Origin: Spirosoma montaniterrae
GTDB taxonomy: Bacteria; Bacteroidota; Bacteroidia; Cytophagales; Spirosomataceae
Length of the DNA: 64,000 bases
Reading direction: 5' to 3'
NCBI RefSeq assembly: GCF_001988955.1
Contig: NZ_CP014263.1
Span: 4,434,001-4,498,000, forward strand
In this document: positions 35,304 through 44,472 of the stretch, piece by piece
How positions within the stretch are numbered: the stretch's first letter is position 1
Layout of the letters: each line of letters starts with the position of its first letter
The notes under the pieces: model-generated
What the model was told of the DNA's origin: nothing
Database searches by the model: none
The model's input: only the letters and a program-made list of their open reading frames with translations
Program-made: the position numbers and the translations under genes

Positions 35304-35753
35304 ATGATATATTCACCAGAAATGGAGCATTCGTTCCGAGTACCGACAATAGACACGTTCAGTCGCTATACAAAGCCTGTTAGCGTTAGTTTTGATGAAG
35401 AGGTGACAGCGACTATCTGGAATCTGCGTCAGTTGACATCCAATTGGGACGGTTATGGAGCTGATGTCATTAAATCGCAGGTTATTGATAATACTGTCAG
35501 TATCTTCGAAGCATTATCATACAGTCATCGCTACTCCATAGATAAAGAAGATATTATACCTTCGTCACACGGCACAATTTCATTAGAGTGGTCTAATGAT
35601 CGGGGAGATACTTTTGCGGTTGAAGTTGGTAAAACAACAGTATCTTACTTCTCTCCAGCTTACCCTGAATTATCATCTAATCCGCTGCCTATCACATCTA
35701 TGTGGCAAAGAATTGATGAAATTAATAGTGCTCTTGACTTGCTCTTTGCATAG
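35304..35753 (+). CDS. Hypothetical protein, second gene of the AT-rich three-gene module
   Basis: A 149-aa soluble protein starting 2 bp after the restored end of the TIGR04255-like gene. It has a conserved-looking segment, WNLRQLTSNWDGYGAD, then a region with alternating strands (PSSHGTISLEWSNDRGDTFA) and a final helix. The phrase NWDGYGA followed by ISLEW and VEVG is a pattern seen in small proteins of unknown function in Bacteroidota. No signal peptide or membrane helix. Function unknown; probably acts with its two neighbours. Confidence 0.7.
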   Translation: MIYSPEMEHSFRVPTIDTFSRYTKPVSVSFDEEVTATIWNLRQLTSNWDGYGADVIKSQVIDNTVSIFEALSYSHRYSIDKEDIIPSSHGTISLEWSNDRGDTFAVEVGKTTVSYFSPAYPELSSNPLPITSMWQRIDEINSALDLLFA

Positions 35754-35754
35754 G

Positions 35755-36285
35755 ATGGCTGAACAAATTGCCAGGGTTATAGATGACACTGAATCAATCA
35801 TACGTTTCGTCTATTCACCTTTTCACGTCAAGAAGGATAAGCTAAGGCGCGAAGCCTTTTTACCTCCAAAGTTTCGTACAGACGTTTCAGTCCAGCGACT
35901 GCGTTACAGTGATGAAGATATTTGCCGTCAGATTGGAATGAGTCAGCAGCGTTATGAAATCCCTACAAAAGAGTGGAAAGGCATGGCTGGCTTTAAGGCT
36001 GATACAGTTCTCGCTAAGGCAAAAAATAATGAGCCTATACAATTAGTGAGCTCACCAATAGATTCGGCTGGGGAGTATCGTAAAATTGAAGAGATTATTT
36101 TTAGCGACGATCCTGGCTTACCTGCTCACGCCGACATACTGTATGATTACCACCCTGTTGAAGGTGAAGCCTTGCCAGTGTTTGTTAAAGAGTACGCTCA
36201 ATATATCTGCGAGAAGTCGCGTTATTTCGCTGATCCAAATCCCTCCTCAGCCAAATGGGAGGGAAATCCAGTGGTGTTGATTTAA
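35755..36285 (+). CDS. Hypothetical protein, third gene of the AT-rich three-gene module
   Basis: A 176-aa soluble protein starting 1 bp after the previous stop (ATG at 35755, MAEQIARVIDDTE). Early motif IIRFVYSPFHVKKDKLRREA followed by FRTDVSVQRLRYSDE, and a later acidic/histidine motif PGLPAHADILYDYHP that could bind a metal. I do not recognise a family. The tight spacing with the two genes before it marks a functional unit. Its C-terminal codons run to 15 bp before the glutamine synthetase-like start. Confidence 0.75.
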   Translation: MAEQIARVIDDTESIIRFVYSPFHVKKDKLRREAFLPPKFRTDVSVQRLRYSDEDICRQIGMSQQRYEIPTKEWKGMAGFKADTVLAKAKNNEPIQLVSSPIDSAGEYRKIEEIIFSDDPGLPAHADILYDYHPVEGEALPVFVKEYAQYICEKSRYFADPNPSSAKWEGNPVVLI

Positions 36286-36299
36286 TTAACGCGACAACC

Positions 36300-37658
36300 A
36301 TGACACCGCAAGCCCTGACCGACTTCTTCGATAAACACCACATCAAAAAAATCAAATATGCCTTCGCCGACATCGACGGGGTGCTGCGCGGCAAAGTAAT
36401 TAGCCGCAACAAATTCATGGCGGGCATAAACGACGGCTATGGCTTTTGCGACGTGGTCTGGGGCTGGGACATGACCGACGCGCCCTACGACAACGGCCAA
36501 ACCACTGGCTGGCATTCGGGCTACCCCGACGCGCCCGTGCGCATCGATCTCGATTCGTTCCGGCGGATTCCGTGGGAAGATGACCTCCCATTTTTTCTGG
36601 CCGATTTTGGTCGGACTGATGGCAACGATCTGCCTGCCTGCCCACGTAGCCTGCTCAAACGAATAGCCGCGCAGTGCTACGATATGGGCTTCGTGGCCCG
36701 AATGGCGCAGGAATTCGAGTGGTTTAACTTTCGCGAAACACCCCAATCATTGCAACAAAAGGGGTTTCAAAAGCCCGAACCGCTTACGCCAGGTATGTTT
36801 GGGTATTCTATTCTGCGTCCTTCGCTCGAAAGCGATTTCTACCACGACCTGTTCGATCTGCTTACGCGCTTCGACGTGCCTATCGAGGGTATCCACACCG
36901 AAACCGGGCCGGGCGTGTATGAAGCGGCCATTCACCACGACGAAGCGGTGCGGGCAGCCGACAAAGCCGTGCTATTCAAAACCGCCGTTAAAGAAATTGC
37001 GTACCGGCACGGGCTGATGGCTACGTTTATGGCGAAATGGAACGCAGACCTGCCCGGTTGTAGCGGCCATATTCACCAGAGTCTCTGGAACATCGACCAA
37101 ACGCAAAATCTATTTTTCGACGCCGACAAACCCGACCGTATGAGCGATCTGATGCGGCAGTTCGTGGCCGGGCAGTTGCATTGCCTGCCCCACATCACGC
37201 CCATGTTTGCGCCAACCGTGAACAGTTATAAACGCCTGGTCGAAGGCGCGTGGGCACCTACTACCGTAACGTGGTCAATTGACAATCGCACAACGGCCTT
37301 GCGGGTATTGAACCACAAAGAAGCCTACTGCCGCGTCGAACATCGGGTTTCGGGAGCAGATACAAACCCGTATCTGGCTTTAGCGGCTGCGCTGGCGTCG
37401 GGGCTATATGGCATCCGACACGGTCTTTCGCTCGACATACCGGCCACAACGGGGAACGGCTATGCCGACAAACAGCACGGCGTTCTGCCCGCCAGTCTCG
37501 CCGATGCCACCCGCCACATGGCCGACTCGCCCATTGCCACCGAACTCTTCGGAGCCGGGTTTGTCGATCATTTCTGCCGCACCCGCGACTGGGAAGCCCG
37601 CCAATATGCCCGTCATGTCAGCGACTGGGAGCTGAAACGGTATTTCGAGATTGTGTAG
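36300..37658 (+). CDS. Glutamine synthetase family protein (gamma-glutamyl-amine ligase type)
   Basis: A 452-aa ATP-dependent ligase of the GS fold. Residues: RGKVISRNKF in the N-terminal beta-grasp, QEFEWFNFRE (metal/substrate Glu), EGIHTETGPGVYEAAIHH, ATFMAKWNADLPGCSGHIHQSLW (metal His), NSYKRLVEGAWAP and NRTTALRV. These fit the GS relatives such as PuuA/GlnA3 that couple glutamate to amines, rather than the housekeeping GlnA; the loop wording is MAKWNADLPGCSGHIH. Start at the ATG at 36300. The amine substrate is unknown. The kinase-like gene follows after 31 bp. Confidence 0.85.
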   Translation: MTPQALTDFFDKHHIKKIKYAFADIDGVLRGKVISRNKFMAGINDGYGFCDVVWGWDMTDAPYDNGQTTGWHSGYPDAPVRIDLDSFRRIPWEDDLPFFLADFGRTDGNDLPACPRSLLKRIAAQCYDMGFVARMAQEFEWFNFRETPQSLQQKGFQKPEPLTPGMFGYSILRPSLESDFYHDLFDLLTRFDVPIEGIHTETGPGVYEAAIHHDEAVRAADKAVLFKTAVKEIAYRHGLMATFMAKWNADLPGCSGHIHQSLWNIDQTQNLFFDADKPDRMSDLMRQFVAGQLHCLPHITPMFAPTVNSYKRLVEGAWAPTTVTWSIDNRTTALRVLNHKEAYCRVEHRVSGADTNPYLALAAALASGLYGIRHGLSLDIPATTGNGYADKQHGVLPASLADATRHMADSPIATELFGAGFVDHFCRTRDWEARQYARHVSDWELKRYFEIV

Positions 37659-37662
37659 CGTG

Positions 37663-37670
37663 TACCTTTG
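37663..37670 (+). promoter_or_regulatory. -7 box TACCTTTG upstream of the phosphotransferase gene
   Basis: Exact TAnnTTTG match, 20 bp before the ATG at 37690, immediately after the preceding stop codon. The gene may thus have its own start in addition to read-through. Confidence 0.5.
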
Positions 37671-37689
37671 CGGCCACGACAAAACTCCG

Positions 37690-38730
37690 ATGCGCTTAAT
37701 TGATTACCCAACCATAATCCGAAGGGCCTGGGCGGCTTTCGACCCGTCGCAGACGGTGCAGTCTATTGAGGACATCAGTGCCCGCGTTTCAACCAACCAC
37801 GTCTTTAGGCTTACGCTCGACTCGGGCGACCGAGTCATCGCCAAACTGTCGTATTTCGGCAAGTTCGATCACTTTCGCGACGACCACCGCATTATTCATA
37901 CGCTGGCGAACAACTTACTTTATCCGTTCGAGAATGTGCTGGCGAAGTCGCTCATGAAAAATGGGCAGGTGTTCACCTATCGGCATCAGGAAGGTTTGGT
38001 TGATGCATGGGTCGTGTTCTACAACCCAATTCGGGCAAAGAACCGCCTGCCCCGTCGGCTCGATGAGTGGCACATCCGGCGGCTTGGGGGCGAGATTGCC
38101 CGCTTTCATCTGGCCTGCAACCGGGCGAGTGGCGTATTGCCCAAATATGCCAAAACACTGCGGTCCGACATTCAGGGACTGCTCGATTTGCTCGATACCG
38201 ATGCCGGACAATACGAACATCGGCAAAACGAAAACGCCATCCGGCAACAGTGTAATCTGTTTCTGGAAAACCGCCAAAAGCTTGTGGCTAAGGTAGTGGA
38301 AACCATGCCCGTGTTTGTAGACTGGAACATCGGCAACTTTTCCGTAACCGAAGGGCTGCACCTCTATTCGCGCTGGGATTACGACTGGTTCCGCATCAGT
38401 TACCGGGTCATGGATTTTTACTTTTTCAGCCGCGTTTGCTCCGATGTAGGCGACCGTACCGTATTCAGCTACGTCATTGGCCCGCTCATGGAAGAGCGTT
38501 TTGGCTGGTTCTTAGACGAGTACCACAAAGTGTATCCGCTCACTGAGCGTGAAATTCGGTTCCTGCCCGAAGCGTACCGATTTTTTATTCTCAACTACGT
38601 CATCAAATACGGACGCTATTTCTTTCATCGAACCTACGCCAGCAAGTTGCAACGCGAAGCCTTCGAGACCTATTTCCCATCTATCGAAACCTTCGACGCC
38701 GATAAGATTTTACGTCGGCTGGACATTTGA
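37690..38730 (+). CDS. Aminoglycoside phosphotransferase-family kinase
   Basis: A 346-aa small-molecule kinase with the APH/choline kinase fold. Conserved parts: an ATP-site lysine in DRVIAKLSYFG, the catalytic loop VFVDWNIGNFSV, where D and N match the HGDxxxxN pattern with W replacing H-G, and the metal-binding DYDWF in YSRWDYDWFRIS. Start at the ATG at 37690 (MRLIDYPTIIRRAW). The substrate is unknown; location next to a glutamyl-amine ligase suggests small amine or choline-like compounds, an inference only. Complete gene. Confidence 0.75.
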   Translation: MRLIDYPTIIRRAWAAFDPSQTVQSIEDISARVSTNHVFRLTLDSGDRVIAKLSYFGKFDHFRDDHRIIHTLANNLLYPFENVLAKSLMKNGQVFTYRHQEGLVDAWVVFYNPIRAKNRLPRRLDEWHIRRLGGEIARFHLACNRASGVLPKYAKTLRSDIQGLLDLLDTDAGQYEHRQNENAIRQQCNLFLENRQKLVAKVVETMPVFVDWNIGNFSVTEGLHLYSRWDYDWFRISYRVMDFYFFSRVCSDVGDRTVFSYVIGPLMEERFGWFLDEYHKVYPLTEREIRFLPEAYRFFILNYVIKYGRYFFHRTYASKLQREAFETYFPSIETFDADKILRRLDI

Positions 38731-38846
38731 TTTTTCACTGTACGGTCAACCGTCTGGCTTCATTTCACGGTACAAATGGTGCCGGTTTAGGCAACAAAAA
38801 CCCGCATATTTCGCTAAGTTGCATCTAATCAGCCCGTAGCCGAATC

Positions 38847-40202
38847 ATGGATAAGCGCACCTTTCTGAAAACATCGTCGGTTTTGCTCAGTAGTAGTTTG
38901 CTACCACGCCTGACGGCCTGCCAATCGCAAGCCGAACCACGCACGAACTGGGCGGGCAACCTAACCTACAGCACCGATAACCTATACACCCCCAAAACGG
39001 TAGCTGAGGTGCAGGAAGTGGTGAAGAAATGCGATAAGTTGCGTCCACTTGGCACCCGGCATTCGTTTAATCAGATTGCCGATAGCGTTGATAATCAGCT
39101 ATCCCTACAAAATCTAAATAAAATAGTATCACTCGACCGCCAGGCTAATACGGTAACGGTAGAGGGCGGAATGCGCTACGGCGAACTCTGCCAGTATCTG
39201 CATCAGAATGGCTATGCCTTGCACAATCTGGCCTCATTGCCGCACATCTCGGTAGCAGGAGCCTGCGCCACGGCTACGCACGGGTCGGGCCTTACAAACG
39301 GCAACTTAGCCACTGCCGTTACGGCCATTGAGTTTGTAGATGCGGCTGGCAACACAGTCAATCTGTCGCAGCAGAAAGACGGCGACACTTTTCGGGGCGC
39401 AGTAGTCGGGCTGGGCAGTCTGGGCGTTGTTACAAAGGTGACGCTGCGGCTGCAACCGACGTTCATGGCAAAACAGGCCGTGTACCGCAACATGCCCATG
39501 AGCGCGCTGGCCGATAGCTTCGAGACGATTATGGGCAGCGGCTACAGCGTTAGTTTGTTTACAACGTGGCAAAACGACATTATTAATCAGGTCTGGATAA
39601 AAAGCGTAGTAGAAGATTCGCAAAAACCCGGAACCCTGGCTCCTGAGTTCTACGGAGCCAAACTTGCCGACCGAAACATGCACCCGCTTGACGACCACTC
39701 GGCAGAAAACTGCACCGAGCAGATGGGCGTACCCGGCCCGTGGTTCGAGCGATTGCCCCACTTTAAAATGGGTTTTACGCCCAGCAGCGGTAAAGAACTT
39801 CAGTCAGAGTATTTCGTGCCGGTCGAGAATGCCTACAAAGCCCTGCTGGCAATCAACAGTCTGGGCGCGAAAATAACACCCCTGCTGTTCGTATCCGAAG
39901 TGCGGACCATTGCCGCCGATACACTCTGGATGAGTCCGTGTTATGGGCAAACCTGCGTGGCGTTTCATTTTACCTGGAAGCCCGACTGGGCCTCGGTACA
40001 AAAGGTGTTGCCACAGATTGAAGCACAATTGGCCCCATTCAACGCCCGGCCCCACTGGGGTAAATTATTCACCATGCCGCCATCTGTATTGCAGGGGCGC
40101 ATTCAGAAATTAGTTGAGTTCAAACGCATGATGCGGCAGTATGATCCCGACGAAAAATTTCGGAATGCATTCATTAACAATGCGTTATTTAGCAACACAT
40201 AA
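38847..40202 (+). CDS. FAD-linked oxidase, alditol/aldonolactone oxidase type
   Basis: A 451-aa flavoprotein of the VAO/PCMH family. The FAD-binding half shows LRPLGTRHSFNQIADS (the His commonly carries covalent FAD), TVTVEGGMRYGELCQYL, HISVAGACATATHGSG and VVGLGSLGVVTKVTL. The C-terminal half has FTWKPDW and RPHWGKLFTM, typical of D-arabinono-1,4-lactone and alditol oxidases. The N-terminus has KRTFLK, a hydrophobic stretch and LTAC, so it is probably exported as a lipoprotein, perhaps folded via Tat. Substrate likely a polyol or sugar lactone. Confidence 0.9.
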   Translation: MDKRTFLKTSSVLLSSSLLPRLTACQSQAEPRTNWAGNLTYSTDNLYTPKTVAEVQEVVKKCDKLRPLGTRHSFNQIADSVDNQLSLQNLNKIVSLDRQANTVTVEGGMRYGELCQYLHQNGYALHNLASLPHISVAGACATATHGSGLTNGNLATAVTAIEFVDAAGNTVNLSQQKDGDTFRGAVVGLGSLGVVTKVTLRLQPTFMAKQAVYRNMPMSALADSFETIMGSGYSVSLFTTWQNDIINQVWIKSVVEDSQKPGTLAPEFYGAKLADRNMHPLDDHSAENCTEQMGVPGPWFERLPHFKMGFTPSSGKELQSEYFVPVENAYKALLAINSLGAKITPLLFVSEVRTIAADTLWMSPCYGQTCVAFHFTWKPDWASVQKVLPQIEAQLAPFNARPHWGKLFTMPPSVLQGRIQKLVEFKRMMRQYDPDEKFRNAFINNALFSNT

Positions 40203-40225
40203 CACCCGTTGATTCCAACCGTCTA

Positions 40226-41074
40226 ATGCAACTACACGATTTCAAAACCCTTGCCGACTCGTATACTGTTTTCTTTTTCGACGCCTTCGGGGTTTTGAAA
40301 AATTATAAAGGTTTAATCGATGGCGTGGTCGACACGTTTGCGTATCTGCGCGACCGGCAGAAACCCGTCTACATTCTGACCAATGATGCCAGCCGAAGCC
40401 CGCAGCAGTTGGCCGAATCGTACTGGCGGCTCGGCCTGACCGACATTACGCCCGACATGATTATTTCGTCGGGGATGCTGGCCCGCGAGTATCTGCAACT
40501 AAAAGTCGACCACGGTACGGTAGCTTATCTGGGCACTGAAAGCTCAGCGCATTATATTGAATCGGCAGACTTGCACACAATTTCAATCGGCGAACTTACC
40601 CTGGAAAACATCAGTGAAGTAAACGCCCTCGTACTGCTCGACGACGAAGGCTTCGACTGGAACACCGACATCAACAAGGCGGTGAATTTACTTCGTCGGC
40701 GCAATATTCCCGTCATTGTAGCCAACACCGATGTTACGTACCCTGTTTCGAAAAACCGGCTGGCTATTGCCATCGGTAGTATTGCCGACATGCTCGAATC
40801 TATCGTTGGCAAGCAATTCATTCGTTTTGGTAAACCTGATGCTCAACTGTTTATGTTTGCCTACGAACGCGTTCAGGAAGTGTTGCCCGGCATTAGCAAA
40901 CGCAACATTCTGATGGTCGGTGATACGCTCCGTTCTGACATTGCAGGTGGCAACAAATTCGGTTTAGATACGGCTTTAGTACTAACCGGTAACACAGCGG
41001 CCCACGAGGCAGAACTCCGTATTCAGGCCACCGGTATTATTCCAACTTACGTTTGTGAATCGATTCAGTTGTAG
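40226..41074 (+). CDS. HAD-IIA hydrolase (NagD-like), variant motif I
   Basis: A 282-aa phosphatase-like protein. Motif I reads FFDAFGVLKN, so the nucleophile Asp is there but the second, acid-base Asp of DxD is Phe. Motif II is YILTNDASRSP, motif III with the Lys in RFGKPD, motif IV GDTLRSDIAGGNKFGLDTALVLTGN. The large C2B cap between II and III fits NagD/PGP/pyridoxal phosphatase relatives. The DxF/DxW variant is known in part of this family, so activity may be altered rather than lost. Follows the oxidase gene by 23 bp, probably co-transcribed. The 223 bp after it hold no gene I can see. Confidence 0.85.
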   Translation: MQLHDFKTLADSYTVFFFDAFGVLKNYKGLIDGVVDTFAYLRDRQKPVYILTNDASRSPQQLAESYWRLGLTDITPDMIISSGMLAREYLQLKVDHGTVAYLGTESSAHYIESADLHTISIGELTLENISEVNALVLLDDEGFDWNTDINKAVNLLRRRNIPVIVANTDVTYPVSKNRLAIAIGSIADMLESIVGKQFIRFGKPDAQLFMFAYERVQEVLPGISKRNILMVGDTLRSDIAGGNKFGLDTALVLTGNTAAHEAELRIQATGIIPTYVCESIQL

Positions 41075-41297
41075 ATTTAGGGCTAAATTGGAACAAATTA
41101 CGTGATTAGCTTATCTCTAAAGCTACGGCTTACCAGCTTGCTGGAGCCAAGCCTTTCACAGGTAACTATCTGATTTACAAGGAATACGTTTCTTTTTCAG
41201 GGATGACTGGAACGTTTCCTACTCTAAAAAATTGTTTGATAATCCAAAGGTAAATCCCTTTATTTGCGCAGATTTTTAACCCCAACGGACTACGGAA

Positions 41298-41537
41298 ATG
41301 TCAGAAATTGCAGAAAAGGTTAAGAGTATTATCGTTGAGAAATTAGGTGTTGAAGAGTCTGAGGTGACGCCCGAAGCAAGTTTCACCAATGACCTCGGTG
41401 CTGACTCGCTCGACACGGTTGAGCTGATTATGGAATTTGAGAAGGAATTTAACCTGCCCATCCCCGACGACGAGGCTGAGAAAATCGCCACGGTTGGTCT
41501 GGCTATTGAATACCTCGAAAAACATATCGGTAAGTAA
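41298..41537 (+). CDS. acpP: Acyl carrier protein
   Basis: A 79-aa acidic four-helix protein that carries fatty-acyl chains on phosphopantetheine. The attachment serine is in [16 protein letters not shown] (helix II) and the rest is the usual family sequence. Followed by fabF and rnc, the standard bacterial order. Confidence 0.98.
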   Translation: MSEIAEKVKSIIVEKLGVEESEVTPEASFTNDLGADSLDTVELIMEFEKEFNLPIPDDEAEKIATVGLAIEYLEKHIGK

Positions 41538-41703
41538 ACCGTAATCCCAACGGGCTACTCCTAAACCCTCATCTTCATGCTCATTGGGGTTTGGTCGGCC
41601 AGTTTATTACGGCCCACACCAAAACCTGCAATGCCATCATGTATTTGGAAGTCAACGCCATTTTGGCGTTGCTTCTGTTTTTTTTATCACGCAGTAAGCC
41701 TGT

Positions 41704-42954
41704 ATGACATTCAAGCGAGTAGTAGTAACTGGTCTGGGGGCCCTGACGCCAATTGGTAATGACGTATCTACGTACTGGGACAATTTGGCCACTGGCAAAA
41801 GCGGAGCAGGACCGATTACCAAGTTTGACGCAGAAAAATTTCGTACGCGCTTTGCCTGTGAGGTGAAGGGTCTCGACGTTACGCAATTTATTCCCCGGCA
41901 GGAGGCTCGTAAAATGGACGCCTTCACGCACTACGCACTTATCGCTACCGACGAAGCCATTCGTGATTCGGGCGTTGACGTAGAAAAAATTGACCGCAAC
42001 AAGGTCGGAGTTATCTGGGGTTCGGGTATTGGTGGGCTAAAGTCGTTCGAAGACGAAATGATCGACTATGCCAAAGGTGACGGTACTCCACGCATCAACC
42101 CATTTTTTATCGTTCGCATGATCGCCGACAGCGCGTCGGGGCAGATTTCTATGCGTTACGGATTTCGTGGTACCAACTACGTTACGGTGTCTGCCTGTGC
42201 ATCGACCAACAATGCCATTATCGACGCCCTGAATTACATCCGGCTCGGTCGGCTGTCGATGTGCGTGGTAGGTGGTTCAGAAGCGGCAGTTACGAAAGCT
42301 GGCATTGGTGGTTTCAATGCCAATCGAGCCCTGTCGGAGCGGAACGATTCGCCCGAAACGGCGTCGCGGCCTTATGATAAAGACCGGGATGGGTTTGTGA
42401 TGGGCGAAGGGTCGGGCGCACTGATTCTGGAAGAACTGGAACATGCGCAGGCACGCGGAGCTAAAATCTACGCTGAACTGATTGGTGGTGGCATGTCGTC
42501 GGATGCTTACCATATTACAGCCCCCCACCCCGACGGATTAGGTGCTTTCCTCGGTATGCAGGACGCCCTGAACGACGCTGGCATTGCTCCCGAAGATGTC
42601 GATTATATCAACACACACGGCACCTCGACGCCCATTGGCGACCCGCAGGAACTGAAGGCAATTTATCAGCTTTTTGGCGACCATGCCTTCAAGATGAATA
42701 TCAGTTCTACCAAATCGATGACGGGTCATTTGCTCGGTGCGGCTGGTGCTGTAGAGGCTATTGCCTGCGTGAAAGCTATTGAGAAACAGATTGTTCCGCC
42801 TACAATCAATCTGTATACTGTTGACAACGAGATCGATTCCCGTTTTAATCTGACCCCGTTAACGGCGCAGGCCCGACCGCTTACCACGGTTATGAGCAAT
42901 GCTTTTGGCTTCGGAGGTCACAATGCGATTATCATTTTCCGTAAACTAAGCTGA
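41704..42954 (+). CDS. fabF: Beta-ketoacyl-ACP synthase II
   Basis: Elongating condensing enzyme of fatty-acid synthesis, 416 aa. Catalytic residues: Cys in VTVSACASTNN, His in NTHGTSTPIGDP and His in KSMTGHLLGAAG. N-terminus VVVTGLGALTPIGNDV is typical. Lies between acpP (166 bp upstream) and rnc (3 bp downstream), an operon. Confidence 0.97.
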   Translation: MTFKRVVVTGLGALTPIGNDVSTYWDNLATGKSGAGPITKFDAEKFRTRFACEVKGLDVTQFIPRQEARKMDAFTHYALIATDEAIRDSGVDVEKIDRNKVGVIWGSGIGGLKSFEDEMIDYAKGDGTPRINPFFIVRMIADSASGQISMRYGFRGTNYVTVSACASTNNAIIDALNYIRLGRLSMCVVGGSEAAVTKAGIGGFNANRALSERNDSPETASRPYDKDRDGFVMGEGSGALILEELEHAQARGAKIYAELIGGGMSSDAYHITAPHPDGLGAFLGMQDALNDAGIAPEDVDYINTHGTSTPIGDPQELKAIYQLFGDHAFKMNISSTKSMTGHLLGAAGAVEAIACVKAIEKQIVPPTINLYTVDNEIDSRFNLTPLTAQARPLTTVMSNAFGFGGHNAIIIFRKLS

Positions 42955-42957
42955 GTC

Positions 42958-43722
42958 GTGCAACTCGCGCTGCCCCGTAGTTGGTATAACCCGTTTGACT
43001 GGTTCAGGTCTCGCCCGACCGATCCGCGCAATAATCTGCGCCAGTCTATCGCGCACATTATTGGCCGCTCTCCGTCAAATCTCGGGTTATATCAACTGGC
43101 ACTGCGCCATACATCGGCCTCGAAAGCAACGGCTATTGAAGGGTTTCGGGAATCGAACGAGCGGTTGGAGTACCTCGGCGATGCGGTATTGGGCATGGTG
43201 ATTGCTGAGTTTTTATTCAAAAAATATCCGTATAAAGATGAGGGATTTCTGACCGAAATCCGTTCGCGAATCGTGAACCGGGAAACGCTGAATGGCATTG
43301 CCCGAAAAATCGGTCTCGATCAGTTGATTGAGTACGATGGCAGTCGTACCCGCAGTTTGCCCGCCCGCACGTCGATGTACGGCGATGCGCTCGAGGCCCT
43401 GGTGGGGGCCATTTATTTAGACAAAGGGTTTGGCTTCACACGCCGGTTTATCCTAAAAAGTCTGCTCTCGCATTATGATATTGAGTCAGTAGTACAGAAT
43501 AATGTTAATTTTAAAAGCCGCCTGATCGAGTGGGCACAGCGGGAAGGCAAAGAGCTGCGTTTTGACATTATTTCCGAAAAAGGCAATAGCCATTTTCGCG
43601 AATTCATTGCGCAGGTACTGGTTAGCGACGAGCCGTTTGCAACCGGTAGTGGCTACTCCAAGAAAAAAGCTGAACAGGCTGCCGCCGAAAAAGCACTCGA
43701 CTTGCTAACTGAAAAACAGTAG
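42958..43722 (+). CDS. rnc: Ribonuclease III
   Basis: Double-strand-specific RNase for rRNA and mRNA processing, 254 aa. The catalytic signature is NERLEYLGDAVLGMVIAEFL, with a second acidic pair in YGDALEALVGAIYLD; a C-terminal dsRBD follows (FKSRLIEWAQREGKELRFD ... KKKAEQAAAEKAL). The start is a GTG at 42958, 3 bp after the fabF stop, so translation is probably coupled. Confidence 0.95.
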   Translation: MQLALPRSWYNPFDWFRSRPTDPRNNLRQSIAHIIGRSPSNLGLYQLALRHTSASKATAIEGFRESNERLEYLGDAVLGMVIAEFLFKKYPYKDEGFLTEIRSRIVNRETLNGIARKIGLDQLIEYDGSRTRSLPARTSMYGDALEALVGAIYLDKGFGFTRRFILKSLLSHYDIESVVQNNVNFKSRLIEWAQREGKELRFDIISEKGNSHFREFIAQVLVSDEPFATGSGYSKKKAEQAAAEKALDLLTEKQ

Positions 43723-43925
43723 CCCATTCTCCACCTTTCCGGTAATATAGATTCCCGTTTCCTGAGTGTCTCTGTACGACAAAATGTCGTGAAATACCAA
43801 AAAACACACAGTTTATTTACGTCAATTCGTCCGATTTTCTGTCTGTTTTCAGACTGGTACAAGATTTGAAAATGGTCTGTCAGAATTTGATTAGTCATCT
43901 TCTAACGTTAAAACAACAGACTGTT

Positions 43926-44369
43926 ATGAACCCGTTAATGCGCACTGGCAATAATTTGCCCTCGCTGATTGAGAACTTTTTCGGTCGTGACATGAACGAC
44001 TTTTTCAACTCAAACATGCCTGCTTTAAGCAATGTACCGGCAGTGAATGTGGTTGAACATCAGGATGGTTTTCGCATTGAAGTGGCGGCCCCTGGCTTGA
44101 AGAAAGAAGATTTCAAGCTTAACCTAAATCACAACAACCTCACAATTTCAGCCTACCAGGAATCGAAAAAGGAGGAAACAGATCAGGCAGGTGAGAAATA
44201 CACACGCCGGGAGTTCAGCTACTCATCGTTTCAACGGACATTTACGCTTCCAACGTCGGTAGATGCCGAGAACATTCAGGCTTCCTATACCGACGGTGTG
44301 TTGAAAATTGAGCTGCCCAAGCGTGAAGAAGCGAAGGTGAAGCCACCTCGTCAGATCGAAATCGGCTAA
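43926..44369 (+). CDS. Small heat shock protein Hsp20/alpha-crystallin
   Basis: ATP-independent holdase chaperone, 147 aa. The alpha-crystallin domain spans roughly residues 35-140 with VPAVNVVEHQDGFRIEVAAPG, EKYTRREFSYSSFQRTFTLP and the conserved A-x-x-x-GVL-type motif YTDGVLKIELPK. A C-terminal IxI-like tail is present (RQIEIG). I use the ATG at 43926 (MNPLMRTGNN), not the earlier frame start at 43866. Probably stress-induced. Confidence 0.95.
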   Translation: MNPLMRTGNNLPSLIENFFGRDMNDFFNSNMPALSNVPAVNVVEHQDGFRIEVAAPGLKKEDFKLNLNHNNLTISAYQESKKEETDQAGEKYTRREFSYSSFQRTFTLPTSVDAENIQASYTDGVLKIELPKREEAKVKPPRQIEIG

Positions 44370-44376
44370 TCTGGGA

Positions 44377-44472
44377 TGGAACACGGATAGAACGGATTAG
44401 ACGGGTTTACAGGGATTTTATGTCAACTATTTATCCGCGTAAGCCCGTCTAATCCGTTCTATCCGTGTTCCA
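44377..44472. repeat. Long intergenic inverted repeat between hsp20 and htrA
   Basis: Arms of 32 bp (44377-44408 and 44441-44472) match at 31 of 32 positions when one is reversed; they carry the words ACACGGATAGAACGGATTAGA. The 32-bp loop includes GGATTTTATG. Related ATCCG-type wording is found at 2709-2753 and, as a half arm, at 54301-54326. No T-run follows; stable RNA hairpin or protein-binding repeat. Confidence 0.8.

Noticed and set aside
41075..41297. Possible small RNA or riboswitch upstream of acpP
   Set aside because: No convincing conserved structure; only short local palindromes such as TTTAGGGCTAAA near 41075.
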